From: Candidatus Eisenbacteria bacterium
Lineage (GTDB): Bacteria; Eisenbacteria; RBG-16-71-46
Direction of reading: 5' to 3'
Assembly (NCBI GenBank): GCA_020847735.1
Contig: JADLBL010000015.1
Span: forward strand, 304,755 to 368,754
Length of the DNA: 64,000 bases
The position numbers and the translations under genes were made by a program. This document shows, one piece after another, positions 8,931 through 16,781 of the stretch. Position 1 is the stretch's first letter; each line of letters starts with the position of its first letter. The notes beneath the pieces were generated by a model. The model searched no databases and had not been told where the DNA came from. It saw nothing but the letters and a program-made list of their open reading frames with translations.

Positions 8931-9140
8931 ATGCAGATTCGAATCCGGCGAAGCGACTGCTGTGGAAGCGGCCTGTGCGTGGAGATCGCGCCGGCCGTGT
9001 TCGCGCTCGACCCGAAAAGCAAGTGCATGGTCCTGGACCCCGAGGCCGACAGCCCCGAAAAGGTGCTGGAGGCCGCCGAAGCCTGTCCCTGCCAGGCGAT
9101 CGAGGTGCTGAACGACGACGGGGACCCGATCTTCCCGTGA
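8931..9140 (+). CDS. Small single-cluster ferredoxin
   Basis: A 69-aa protein starting at the ATG that begins M-Q-I-R-I-R-R. It follows the monocluster ferredoxin pattern: D-C-C-G-S-G-L-C (Cys10/11 and Cys16), A-P-A-V-F, then C-P-C-Q-A-I (Cys52 and Cys54). The spacing resembles [3Fe-4S]/[4Fe-4S] ferredoxins of the C-x5-C...C-P type, with an extra Cys at position 10, one at 32 and one at 54. It probably carries electrons in the cytoplasm. The ferredoxin-dependent 2-oxoacid oxidoreductase encoded about 2 kb away (11289-14191) is a plausible partner, but this is inference. Its TGA overlaps the GTG of the next gene. Confidence 0.88.
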   Translation: MQIRIRRSDCCGSGLCVEIAPAVFALDPKSKCMVLDPEADSPEKVLEAAEACPCQAIEVLNDDGDPIFP

Positions 9141-9532
9141 GCGCGCGCCGCGCCCTGGCGCTGCACCCGGAGCGCTTCGCGGTCTGCCGCTTCGCCCCCG
9201 ACGATCCGCTGCCCGCGTGGGTCTTTCACGCCGGCGCCACCACCTGGAGCCTGACCCGCACCCCGCGCGAGCTGTCGCTCGTCTGCCCCGAGGACGACCT
9301 GCCCCCGGCGATCGAGCGCGCCGAACGCGGCTGGCGCGCGTTCGAGGTCGCGGGCCCGATCCCGTTCGAGGAGACCGGCGTGCTCGCCGGGCTCGCCGCG
9401 CCGCTGGCGGCCGCCGGCATCCCGGTGTTCGCGCTCTCGACCCACGACACCGACCTGCTGTTCGTGCGCGAGCGCGACCTCGAACGGGCGACCGCGGCGC
9501 TCGCGGCGGCCGGGCACGAAACGAGCGCGTAG
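9137..9532 (+). CDS. ACT-domain (CASTOR-like) amino-acid-binding protein
   Basis: A 131-aa protein. The GTG at 9137 forms a GTGA overlap with the ferredoxin stop and gives an N-terminus V-S-A-R-R-A-L-A-L-H-P-E-R-F-A-V. The remaining sequence has the layout of a small ACT-domain family: E-L-S-L-V-C-P, G-W-R-A-F-E-V-A-G-P-I-P-F-E-E-T-G-V-L, then P-L-A-A-A-G-I-P-V-F-A-L-S-T-H-D-T-D-L-L-F-V. The latter is the diagnostic second ACT half shared with bacterial CASTOR/ACT proteins. These proteins are thought to sense small molecules such as amino acids. Ligand and regulatory partner are unknown. Confidence 0.85.
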   Translation: MSARRALALHPERFAVCRFAPDDPLPAWVFHAGATTWSLTRTPRELSLVCPEDDLPPAIERAERGWRAFEVAGPIPFEETGVLAGLAAPLAAAGIPVFALSTHDTDLLFVRERDLERATAALAAAGHETSA

Positions 9533-9588
9533 GCGGAGTGCGCATCCGCGGCGCGCGGCGTGGTTTCGCGCGCGAGCCCGATTGCTCC

Positions 9589-9594
9589 TATGCT
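9589..9594 (+). promoter_or_regulatory. Possible -10 element (TATGCT) upstream of the GHKL ATPase gene
   Basis: TATGCT lies 50 bases before the ATG at 9645 in an otherwise very GC-rich gap. No convincing -35 hexamer is visible at the expected spacing (TTCGCG at 9565-9570), so this is weak. Confidence 0.3.
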
Positions 9595-9644
9595 GCGCGC
9601 GGCGATTCGCCGATGCGCGCGGATCCCGCACTTCGAGGCCGATC

Positions 9645-11282
9645 ATGCCCCCACGTGGCCGTGGCTACACCAAGGTGGACCTGCGCCACCTCCTGGAGGA
9701 CCTGCGGGACGCCTATCCGGGCGGCCTCGAGGAAACCATCCTCACCGAACTGGTGGCGAACTCGCTCGACGCGGGAGCCGCGAACATCCGGCTCTTCGCC
9801 GATCCCGCCGCCGCGGAGTTCCGGCTCGAGGATGACGGCCGCGGCATGGTCTGGAAGGAACTGCGGCAGTTCCACAATCTCGCGGCCAGCTCCAAGACGC
9901 GCGGCGAGGGCATCGGCTTCGCGGGCGTCGGCATCAAGCTCGCGCTGCTCGCCGCCCGCGAGGTGCTGACCGAGTCGCGCCGCGGCAAGTCCCACGCGGC
10001 GTCGCGCTGGCACCTCGCGTCGCGCGAGTTCGCCCCCTACGAGCCCGTTCCGCCGCCCGGGTTCGTCCGCGAACGCGGAACCGCGGTCTCGCTGCGCCTC
10101 GACAACGCGCTTTCACCGCTGCTCGACGCCGGCTTCCTCGAGCACGTGCTGCGCACGCACTACCAGCCGCTGCTCGATCCCGAGTTCGCCGTCGCGCTCG
10201 CGTCGCTCTATCCCCGCGGCGCGCGCTTCGAGGTGAACGGCCGGGTGATCGAGCCGCGCCGGGAGGGCGCCGCCGAGCACGCCCGGATCGAGGTGAAGGT
10301 CGAGCGTCAGCGCAAGCCGTCGGGTTTCGGCTACGTGCAGCGCCACGCGCTGCCGCTGCCCGAACACCTGCGCGGCATCGCGATCAGCACCTACGGCAAG
10401 GTGATTCGCCGCGGCTGGGACTGGCTCGGCATCCTGCCGGCCGCGCCCGAGCGCGTCACCGGGATCGTCGAAGTGCCCGCCCTGTCGCAGTCGCTCACGC
10501 TCAACAAGGGCGACTTCGTGCGCACCGGCCCGCGGGGCGCGCTCTACCTGTCCTATCGGCGCGCCGTCCAGGAGGCGGTCCAGGCGCAACTCTCGCGCTG
10601 GGGGGACGCGCGCGACACGGCACAGGACGAGCGCCGCCGCATCGCCCGGCCCCTCGAGCGGGATCTCGAACGCGTGCTCGAGGGGCTCACGGACGACTTC
10701 CCGCTGCTCGCCTCACTGATCGAGCGCCAGCACGGCGGCCAGCGGCGCATCTCGCTGGCTCGCGGCGAAGGCGGCGCGGCTGCGGCCCTGCCGGCCGCGG
10801 CCGAAGTCGGGGCCGCGGGCGAGGCGCCGGCTGCCGGCGACGCTGGTCCGGAGCCGGACGACGCCGGGCGCGACGCCTCGGGCGACGAAGGGCTTTCGGC
10901 GCCGGCCGGAGCGCCGCCTCCCGAGATGCCTGCCGCCGGCACTCCCACGGCCGATCCCGCAAGCCCGGGCGATGAAACCGCCGGGGCACCCAGAACCCGT
11001 GCGCAACGCTACGGCCTCTCGCTCCAGTTCGAGGATCGCCCGGGCGATCCCGAGATGGGGCGGCTCATCGAGAACACGGTCTGGATCAACACCGTGCATC
11101 CCGCCTACGTGCGCGCGGAGTCCACGCGTTCGACCGGCTATCACGTCGCGGTGGCGGTCGCGCTCGCCCTCGCGACGCTCGCGACCGGCGGCGCCGGCGT
11201 GCAGCAGTTCGTCACGGTCTTCCTCGCGCAGTGGGGCGAGGCCATGCGGGCCGGTCCGGCGCGTCGAACACGCGGCCGATAG
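9645..11282 (+). CDS. GHKL (Hsp90/MutL-type) ATPase-domain protein
   Basis: A 545-aa protein of unknown role with a clear N-terminal GHKL ATP-binding domain. The N-box is E-L-V-A-N-S-L-D-A-G-A (residues 35-45), the G1 box is D-D-G-R-G-M (63-68) and the G2 box is G-E-G-I-G-F-A-G-V-G-I-K (87-98). The layout is that of the MutL/MORC/Hsp90 branch rather than of sensor kinases, and no phospho-acceptor domain is present. Residues about 370-460 form a low-complexity Ala/Pro/Gly/Asp linker. A short C-terminal region (about 465-545) includes a hydrophobic stretch. The ATG at 9645 gives M-P-P-R-G-R-G-Y directly ahead of the domain. The gene is convergent with korB, with only 6 bp between stops. Confidence 0.82.
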   Translation: MPPRGRGYTKVDLRHLLEDLRDAYPGGLEETILTELVANSLDAGAANIRLFADPAAAEFRLEDDGRGMVWKELRQFHNLAASSKTRGEGIGFAGVGIKLALLAAREVLTESRRGKSHAASRWHLASREFAPYEPVPPPGFVRERGTAVSLRLDNALSPLLDAGFLEHVLRTHYQPLLDPEFAVALASLYPRGARFEVNGRVIEPRREGAAEHARIEVKVERQRKPSGFGYVQRHALPLPEHLRGIAISTYGKVIRRGWDWLGILPAAPERVTGIVEVPALSQSLTLNKGDFVRTGPRGALYLSYRRAVQEAVQAQLSRWGDARDTAQDERRRIARPLERDLERVLEGLTDDFPLLASLIERQHGGQRRISLARGEGGAAAALPAAAEVGAAGEAPAAGDAGPEPDDAGRDASGDEGLSAPAGAPPPEMPAAGTPTADPASPGDETAGAPRTRAQRYGLSLQFEDRPGDPEMGRLIENTVWINTVHPAYVRAESTRSTGYHVAVAVALALATLATGGAGVQQFVTVFLAQWGEAMRAGPARRTRGR

Positions 11283-11288
11283 CCGCTC

Positions 11289-12371
11289 TCAGCCCCCGCC
11301 GCCCGCCGAGGCGGCGCTGCCCTCGAGGTAGGCGTTCATGATGCCGTCGAGCACGGACTTCGACGGGCGCAGGTCGGACTGAGCGAGCGAAACCAGCGGG
11401 GCCTCGACCAGCCCGAGCTCCTCGGTGAACGGCTCGACGGCCGGGTTCACGTAGATCAGGCCGGTCACGAACTTGCCTTCCTGGCGCGTGTCGTGGAGCA
11501 CCGTGATGGCGGCGCGCGCGTCGGTCGGGTCGTAGTCCGCGCCGAGCTTCTTGAGCAGCAGGTGCGAGCCGTCGGGCATGCCCACTTCGCGCGTCGTGCC
11601 CGGCTCGTAGTCCACGGTGATGTCCTCGAAGTACGGCACGAACTCGATGTCGTGCAGCGGCGCGTCGTGCTCCTTCACCGCGGCGTAGGACTTCGACGAC
11701 CCCTCGTGGTCGGCGAACGTCACGCACGGGCTGATCACGTCGAGGATCGCCGTTCCCGGATGCGAGAACGCCGCCTGGAGCAGCGGGCGGAGCTGCTTCT
11801 GGTCGCCCGAGAAGGAGCGCGCGACGAAGCCGCAGCCCAGCTCGATCGCCAGCGCGCACAGGTCGATCGGCATGAGACGGTTGGCCTCGCCGCTCTTGCG
11901 CGTGCTGCCGATGTCGGCGGTGGCGCTGAATTGCCCCTTGGTCAGGCCGTAGACGCCGTTGTTCTCGACGATGTACACGACCGGCACGTTGCGGCGCACG
12001 AGGTGCGCGAACTGGCCGATGCCGATGCTGGCCGTGTCGCCGTCGCCCGAGACGCCGATCAGGGTCAGGCCGCGGTTGGCGACCGCGACCCCGGTGGCGA
12101 TGCTCGGCATGCGGCCGTGCACGGCGTTGAAGCCGTGCGAGTGCCCGAGGAAGTAGGCCGGCGTCTTGCTCGAGCAGCCGATGCCCGAGAGCTTCGCCAC
12201 CCGGTGCGGCTCGAGCCCCGCCTCCCACGCGGCCTGGATGATGCCGCCGGTGATCGCGTTGTGGCCGCAGCCGGGGCACAGCGTCGTCTTGCTGCCGTCG
12301 TAGTCGGCTCGCGTCAGTCCGACGCGGTTGACCGGCGGACCGCCGGCCGGCGGGGTGCTCGTGGCGCTCAT
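11289..12371 (-). CDS. korB: 2-oxoacid:ferredoxin oxidoreductase, beta subunit
   Basis: A 360-aa thiamine-diphosphate subunit. With the alpha subunit it oxidatively decarboxylates a 2-oxoacid (2-oxoglutarate or a related acid) with CoA, giving acyl-CoA, CO2 and reduced ferredoxin. Signatures are T-L-C-P-G-C-G-H-N-A-I (iron-sulfur Cys pair), S-G-I-G-C-S-S-K-T-P, the ThDP/Mg motif G-D-G-D-T-A-S-I-G followed by E-N-N-G-V-Y-G-L-T-K-G-Q, and I-S-P-C-V-T-F. The ATG at 12371 is set by the ATGA overlap with the alpha gene. The subunit arrangement is that of KorAB enzymes; the exact 2-oxoacid cannot be read from sequence alone. The coupled translation fits a 1:1 complex. Confidence 0.93.
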   Translation of the reverse strand: MSATSTPPAGGPPVNRVGLTRADYDGSKTTLCPGCGHNAITGGIIQAAWEAGLEPHRVAKLSGIGCSSKTPAYFLGHSHGFNAVHGRMPSIATGVAVANRGLTLIGVSGDGDTASIGIGQFAHLVRRNVPVVYIVENNGVYGLTKGQFSATADIGSTRKSGEANRLMPIDLCALAIELGCGFVARSFSGDQKQLRPLLQAAFSHPGTAILDVISPCVTFADHEGSSKSYAAVKEHDAPLHDIEFVPYFEDITVDYEPGTTREVGMPDGSHLLLKKLGADYDPTDARAAITVLHDTRQEGKFVTGLIYVNPAVEPFTEELGLVEAPLVSLAQSDLRPSKSVLDGIMNAYLEGSAASAGGGG

Positions 12372-14191
12372 CGTGAGGCTCCTTCGCTGATCGCGGCCGC
12401 CGGCACGCCTTCGTGGGCGAGCACGCCGTCGGTGACGCTGCGCGCGTCGAGCGGCAGGCCGGAGTAGTGCAGCACCGGGCGCAGGGCCGCCGCGCGCTCC
12501 GGGAGTTCGGCGCGCAGCCGCTCGGTGAGCTGCGCGTCGCGGTTCTGCTCGATCACGTACACGCGCGGGTGCCGGCGCGCGAACGCGTGCACCTCGGGGT
12601 GCAGCGGCAGCGCCCGCACCCGCAGGTAGGACGCCTTCACGCCGGCGGCCGCGAGCTGGTCCAGCGCCTCGATCACCGCCCAGTGCGAGGTGCCGTAGGC
12701 GATGAGGCCGACCTCGGCGCCCTGCGCCTCGCGAACCTCCGGCGCCGGCAGCAGCGTGCGGGCCGTTTCCATCTTCTTCTTCAGCCGGTCCATGTTGCGC
12801 ACGTACACCTCGGGGCTCTCGGTGTAGCGCGCCGCCTCGTCGTGGCCCGAGCCGCGCGTGAAGTAGATGCCCTTGTGGTTCTTCACGCCCGGCAGCGTGC
12901 GGTACGGGATGCCGTCGCCGTCCACGTCGCGGTAGCGTTCGAACTTCGCGACCGTCTCGAGCGCCGCGTCGTCGAGCACCTTGCCGCGGTCGAACGGCGC
13001 CGCCGGGTACTCGAACGGCGCGGTCATCCAGTTGTTCATGCCGAGATCGAGGTCGCTCAGCACCAGCAGCGGGCACTGCAGCCGCTCGGAGAAGTCGAAC
13101 GCCCGGCCGCCGAACTCGAAGCACTCCGCGACCGAACCCGGCAGCAGCACCGGATAGGCCGTGTCGCCGTGCCCGAGCCCGTAGGCGAACGACAGGTCGC
13201 CCTGCGCCGTGCGCGTCGGCAGGCCGGTGCTGGGTCCGACGCGCTGCACGTCCCAGACGACGCCGGGGATCTCGGCGTAGTAGCCGTAGCCGAAGAACTC
13301 GGACATCAGCGAGATGCCGGGGCCGCTGGTGGCGGTCATCGCGCGCGCGCCCGCCCAGCCGGCGCCGAGCACCATGCCGATCGCCGCGATCTCGTCCTCG
13401 GCCTGCACGACGCCGAACGTCGCGCGGCCGGTCTTCGGATCGTGGCGGTGCTTCTCGAGCAGGCCGATCAGCGACTCGACGAGCGACGAGGACGGCGTGA
13501 TCGGGTACCAGCTCACGACCGTGACGCCGCCGAACATCGCGCCCAGCGCCGCCGCCATGTTGCCGTCCATGAGCAGCTGGTTGCGCGTCAGGTCGCGGCG
13601 CTCGATGCGGAAGCGCACCGGAGCGGCCGGCGCGTTCGCCGCCGCGAACCCGTAGCCGGCGCGCACCGCCGCCAGGTTGAGCGCCATGGCCTTCGGCTTG
13701 CGGCCGAGCTGCGCGGCGAGCGCCTTCTCGACCTCGGCCGGATCGATCCCCGTCAGGCCGCCGACGACGCCGACGTAGATCATGTTCGCGACCAGACGGC
13801 GGAGCTTCACGTCGTTCGTGATCGGCTCCATCAGCTTCGTCATCGGCACCCGGTAGACGATCCGGTCGGCCGGCGGTTCGGGCACCTTGATCGAGTCGTT
13901 CACCACGATCAACGTGCCCGGCCCCATCGCCGCCACGTCGGCGGCCGCCGTCTCGGGGTTCATCACGACCAGCACGTCGTTGTGCGCGACGCGCGCGACG
14001 TAACCCTTCTCGCTCACGCGGATCGTGAACCACGTCGGCAGGCCGGCGATGTTCGACGGGAACAGGTTCTTGCCGCTCACCGGCACGCCCATCTGCAGGA
14101 TCGAGCGCAGCAGGATGTTGTTGGCGGTCTGGCTGCCGGAACCGTTGACGGTGGCGACGTGGATGCTGAAATCGTTGACGACGGCTTTCAC
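12368..14191 (-). CDS. korA: 2-oxoacid:ferredoxin oxidoreductase, fused gamma-alpha subunit
   Basis: A 607-aa subunit. Residues about 1-190 are the gamma domain (G-S-G-S-Q-T-A-N-N-I-L-L-R then G-V-P-V-S-G-K-N-L-F-P-S-N-I). From about 205 the alpha (pyrimidine-binding) domain follows: G-N-M-A-A-A-L-G-A-M-F-G-G, W-Y-P-I-T-P-S-S-S-L-V-E, Q-A-E-D-E-I-A-A-I-G-M-V-L-G-A and T-S-G-P-G-I-S-L-M-S-E. The gamma-alpha fusion and partner order are typical of the KorA/OorA-type enzyme of aerobes and FCB bacteria. It would replace or supplement the 2-oxoglutarate dehydrogenase step in the TCA cycle, or run in reverse with strongly reduced ferredoxin. The stop overlaps the korB start. Confidence 0.93.
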   Translation of the reverse strand: MKAVVNDFSIHVATVNGSGSQTANNILLRSILQMGVPVSGKNLFPSNIAGLPTWFTIRVSEKGYVARVAHNDVLVVMNPETAAADVAAMGPGTLIVVNDSIKVPEPPADRIVYRVPMTKLMEPITNDVKLRRLVANMIYVGVVGGLTGIDPAEVEKALAAQLGRKPKAMALNLAAVRAGYGFAAANAPAAPVRFRIERRDLTRNQLLMDGNMAAALGAMFGGVTVVSWYPITPSSSLVESLIGLLEKHRHDPKTGRATFGVVQAEDEIAAIGMVLGAGWAGARAMTATSGPGISLMSEFFGYGYYAEIPGVVWDVQRVGPSTGLPTRTAQGDLSFAYGLGHGDTAYPVLLPGSVAECFEFGGRAFDFSERLQCPLLVLSDLDLGMNNWMTAPFEYPAAPFDRGKVLDDAALETVAKFERYRDVDGDGIPYRTLPGVKNHKGIYFTRGSGHDEAARYTESPEVYVRNMDRLKKKMETARTLLPAPEVREAQGAEVGLIAYGTSHWAVIEALDQLAAAGVKASYLRVRALPLHPEVHAFARRHPRVYVIEQNRDAQLTERLRAELPERAAALRPVLHYSGLPLDARSVTDGVLAHEGVPAAAISEGASR

Positions 14192-14375
14192 GTGCGCGCC
14201 GGGCCCGCGGGCCCGCTCCTCACGGATCGAGAAGTCTGCAAGCAGGCAGACGGCGTCGCCCCGGGCGGCGCCGTCTGGAGTGGGCCGAAACCGTAAGGTC
14301 CGCTTCCGCGAGCGTCAACCCGCGCGCGGGGGGCGTGGCGCGGCCGCCGACGCGTCCCGGCGGCCCTCTCGGGGC

Positions 14376-14403
14376 TTGACTGGGGCGCGCGCGGCCCTAT
14401 CGT
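14376..14403 (+). promoter_or_regulatory. Sigma70-type promoter giving a nearly leaderless transcript
   Basis: TTGACT (14376-14381), a 16-nt spacer, then TATCGT (14398-14403). The ATG of the next gene is at 14412, only 8 nt beyond the -10, so transcription should start at or within a few bases of the start codon. No Shine-Dalgarno is visible. Confidence 0.6.
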
Positions 14404-14411
14404 CCCCGGCC

Positions 14412-15161
14412 ATGAAGACGAGCGAAGCCCGAATCGAGCCCACGTCCGAGGTCCTCGACGCCGCCCGCCGATGGCTCGCGCCCGTGCGCGGCGCGCTCGA
14501 CGCCGATTTTCTCGCCGCGTATCTCACCGGCAGCGTGCTGACCGCCGGCTTCGACCCGGCGAGTTCGCGCGTCAACCTGCTCGTGGTCGCGCGCGCGCTG
14601 CCGCCCGAGACGCTCGACCGGCTCGCCGCGGCCATTCCGGTCACGAAGCAGGCGCCGCACTTCGACCCGCTGTTCATGACGAAGGACCAGGCCGTGCGCT
14701 CGCTCGACGTGTTCCCGATCGAGTGGCTCGACCTGATCGAGCGCCACCTGCGGCTCGAGGGCGACGACCTGTTCGCCGGCATCGAGGTGCCGCGCACCTG
14801 GCTGCGGCACCAGTGCGAGCACGAACTGCGCGGCAAGCATCTCCGGCTGCGGCAGGCGTACCTGGCCTCGGCCGGCCGGGGCGAACGGCTCCGCGAAGTG
14901 CTCATGCGCTCGGCGAGCGGCTTTCACACGCTGTTCCGCACGCTCCTGCGGCTGCGCGGCGAGGATCCGCCCGCCAGCACGGAGCGCGTCGTGCAGCGGG
15001 TCGCCGACCTGTACGGACTCGACTCCCGCTCGCTGCTCGGCGCCTGGCTGCTGCGCTACTCGCGCAAGGACGAAAGCGGCGACGCGAAGGACCTGTACCG
15101 GCGGTTCCTCGTCGAGATCGAGCGGCTGATCGCCGCGATCGACAACCTGCGCGTCTCATGA
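14412..15161 (+). CDS. Nucleotidyltransferase-like protein of unknown function
   Basis: A 249-aa protein. The N-terminal part L-A-A-Y-L-T-G-S-V-L-T-A-G-F-D-P followed by V-N-L-L-V-V has the layout of a minimal nucleotidyltransferase fold (G-S...D-x-D). However, the catalytic acidic pair is replaced by S-R-V-N, so it is likely inactive or a binding protein. Residues about 85-249 are alpha-helical and charged (H-Q-C-E-H-E-L-R-G-K-H-L-R-L-R-Q-A-Y-L, ending R-R-F-L-V-E-I-E-R-L). The start is the ATG directly after a promoter at 14376-14403. The stop forms ATGA with the TPM-domain gene. Related small proteins often sit beside TPM/LemA genes; function is unknown. Confidence 0.75.
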   Translation: MKTSEARIEPTSEVLDAARRWLAPVRGALDADFLAAYLTGSVLTAGFDPASSRVNLLVVARALPPETLDRLAAAIPVTKQAPHFDPLFMTKDQAVRSLDVFPIEWLDLIERHLRLEGDDLFAGIEVPRTWLRHQCEHELRGKHLRLRQAYLASAGRGERLREVLMRSASGFHTLFRTLLRLRGEDPPASTERVVQRVADLYGLDSRSLLGAWLLRYSRKDESGDAKDLYRRFLVEIERLIAAIDNLRVS

Positions 15162-16003
15162 GGCTCCCGCGCGCGCTCGCGCGCCCGTGGTGGACCCGCG
15201 CCCTGGCGCTGGCCGCCCTCCTCGTCCTCGCGCCCCCCTCGCGGGCCGCCGAAACCGGGCGCGCCGGGATTCCGGCCTACTCGGGCTACGTCAACGACGA
15301 AGCCGGCGTGCTCAGCGAGCCGCGGCGCGCGCAGCTCGAGGCGTTCCTCGATCAGTTTCACCGGAAGACCGGCGCGCAGTTCGCGCTGCTCACGGTCCGG
15401 ACGACCGACCCGGAGGAGCCCGACGCCTACAAGGTGCGGGTCTTCGAGAGCTGGGGCATCGGCGCGAAGGATCGCGACGACGGCCTGCTGCTGCTGCTGG
15501 CGCTGAAGGAGCGGCGCATCGTCTTCGAGACCGGTTACGGGCTCGAGGGCACGCTGCCCGACGGCTGGCAGGCGACGATGCTGCGCGACCTCGCCGTGCC
15601 GCGCTTCCGCGAGGGCGACTACGAGGGAGGCGTCACCGCCGCGGTGCTGGCGGCCGCGCAGCGGGTCGCCGCCGAGAAGGGCGTCACACTCGAGTGGGAC
15701 GGCAAGGAGCTGCGCTACTCGCGGGCGCGCTCGGGCAAGCTGCCCTCCTGGGTCGCGCTGCTGGTCCTGCTCGTGGTCCTGCAGATCGTCTTCATCGTCG
15801 TGCGCTCCTCGCGCAGGCGCGGCGGCCGCGGCCGCAGCCGCAGCAACTGGGACGACTGGTTCTGGGGCGGCGGCGGTTTCGGGGGTGGCCTCGGCGGCGG
15901 ATTCGGCGGCGGATTCGGGGGCGGCTCGGGCGGCGGCGGCGGGTCGTTCGGCGGATTCGGCGGCGGCGGCAGTGGCGGCGGCGGCGGCGGGGCAAGCTGG
16001 TGA
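15158..16003 (+). CDS. TPM-domain membrane protein
   Basis: A 281-aa protein. The signal peptide covers residues 1-31, ending S-R-A-A. The TPM domain (about 38-175) begins Y-S-G-Y-V-N-D-E-A-G-V-L-S and includes D-G-L-L-L-L-L-A-L-K-E-R-R-I, T-G-Y-G-L-E-G-T-L-P-D and F-R-E-G-D-Y-E-G-G-V. A transmembrane helix lies at about 195-215. The tail is Arg-rich, then Trp/Asp-rich, ending in a roughly 45-residue Gly-Phe-Ser run. TPM proteins have been associated with photosystem II repair and phosphatase-like activity, but in bacteria their role is mainly unknown. Pairing with lemA directly downstream is a recurrent arrangement. It overlaps the upstream gene by ATGA. Confidence 0.88.
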   Translation: MRLPRALARPWWTRALALAALLVLAPPSRAAETGRAGIPAYSGYVNDEAGVLSEPRRAQLEAFLDQFHRKTGAQFALLTVRTTDPEEPDAYKVRVFESWGIGAKDRDDGLLLLLALKERRIVFETGYGLEGTLPDGWQATMLRDLAVPRFREGDYEGGVTAAVLAAAQRVAAEKGVTLEWDGKELRYSRARSGKLPSWVALLVLLVVLQIVFIVVRSSRRRGGRGRSRSNWDDWFWGGGGFGGGLGGGFGGGFGGGSGGGGGSFGGFGGGGSGGGGGGASW

Positions 16004-16060
16004 AGCGTTGACCGTACCGGCGGCGCACGGAGCGCGGCCGATTCGAAAGGAGAAACCCGG

Positions 16061-16702
16061 ATGCGTGGTGCATTGATCGCGGTGATCGTGGTCGTGGCCG
16101 TCCTGCTGCTCGGCGGCGGCTGCGTGGCGGGCAACTACAACCAGCTCGTGCGCGCCAAGGCCGAGGTGGACAACCGCTGGGCGCAGGTGGACAACCAGCT
16201 CAAGCGGCGCGGCGACCTGATCGGCAACCTGGTGAACTCGGTCAAGGGCGGCATGATCCAGGAGCAGGAGGTGTTCGGGCGCATCGCCGACGCGCGCGCG
16301 GCGATGTCGGGCGCGAAGACGCCGCAACAGTCCATTGACGCGGCGCGCGGCATGGATTCGGCGATCGGCCGCCTGCTGGTCGTGATCGAGAACTACCCGA
16401 ACCTGAAGAGCCTCGACGTCGTCCAGCAGCTGATGACCGAGATTTCGGGCACCGAGAACCGCCTCGCCACCGAACGCATGCGCTACAACGACCAGGTGAA
16501 GGAGTACAACGTGCTCGTTCGCAGCTTCCCAATGAACCTGTTCGCCGGTTTCTTCCGCTACGAGCCGGCGATTCCCTATCCGGTCGCCGAAGCCGACAAG
16601 GCGACGCCGAAGGTGGACTTCTCCGACGTGCGCGGCGGCGCGGCGGCGCCGGGCGCACCCGCGACCGGAACGCCCGCGCCCGCGGGCGGCACGACGAAGT
16701 AG
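16061..16702 (+). CDS. lemA: LemA family protein
   Basis: A 213-aa protein with an N-terminal hydrophobic segment (residues 5-20) and a long helical coiled domain. The hallmarks are Y-N-Q-L-V-R-A-K-A-E-V-D-N-R-W-A-Q-V-D-N and Q-L-K-R-R-G-D-L-I-G-N-L-V-N-S-V-K-G, then L-M-T-E-I-S-G-T-E-N-R-L-A and Y-N-D-Q-V-K-E-Y-N. Cys21 after G-G-G could also make it a lipoprotein. A strong ribosome site (AAAGGAGA, 16046-16053) precedes the ATG. LemA is membrane-anchored and its molecular function is unsettled. Context (the TPM-domain gene 57 nt upstream) supports a shared envelope role. The C-terminal 25 residues are Ala/Pro/Gly-rich. Confidence 0.93.
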   Translation: MRGALIAVIVVVAVLLLGGGCVAGNYNQLVRAKAEVDNRWAQVDNQLKRRGDLIGNLVNSVKGGMIQEQEVFGRIADARAAMSGAKTPQQSIDAARGMDSAIGRLLVVIENYPNLKSLDVVQQLMTEISGTENRLATERMRYNDQVKEYNVLVRSFPMNLFAGFFRYEPAIPYPVAEADKATPKVDFSDVRGGAAAPGAPATGTPAPAGGTTK

Positions 16703-16723
16703 CCGGACCGCGGCACCCCGAAA

Positions 16724-16761
16724 GAACCGGCCCGCCGCGCGAACGCGCGGCGGGCCGGTTC
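16724..16761. terminator. Bidirectional hairpin terminator
   Basis: Perfect 17-bp stem (16724-16740 with 16745-16761) and a 4-nt GAAC loop, between the convergent lemA and receiver-GAF genes. No long T-run follows. Confidence 0.85.
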
Positions 16762-16781
16762 GCGTCCGCTCGCGGCGCGCC

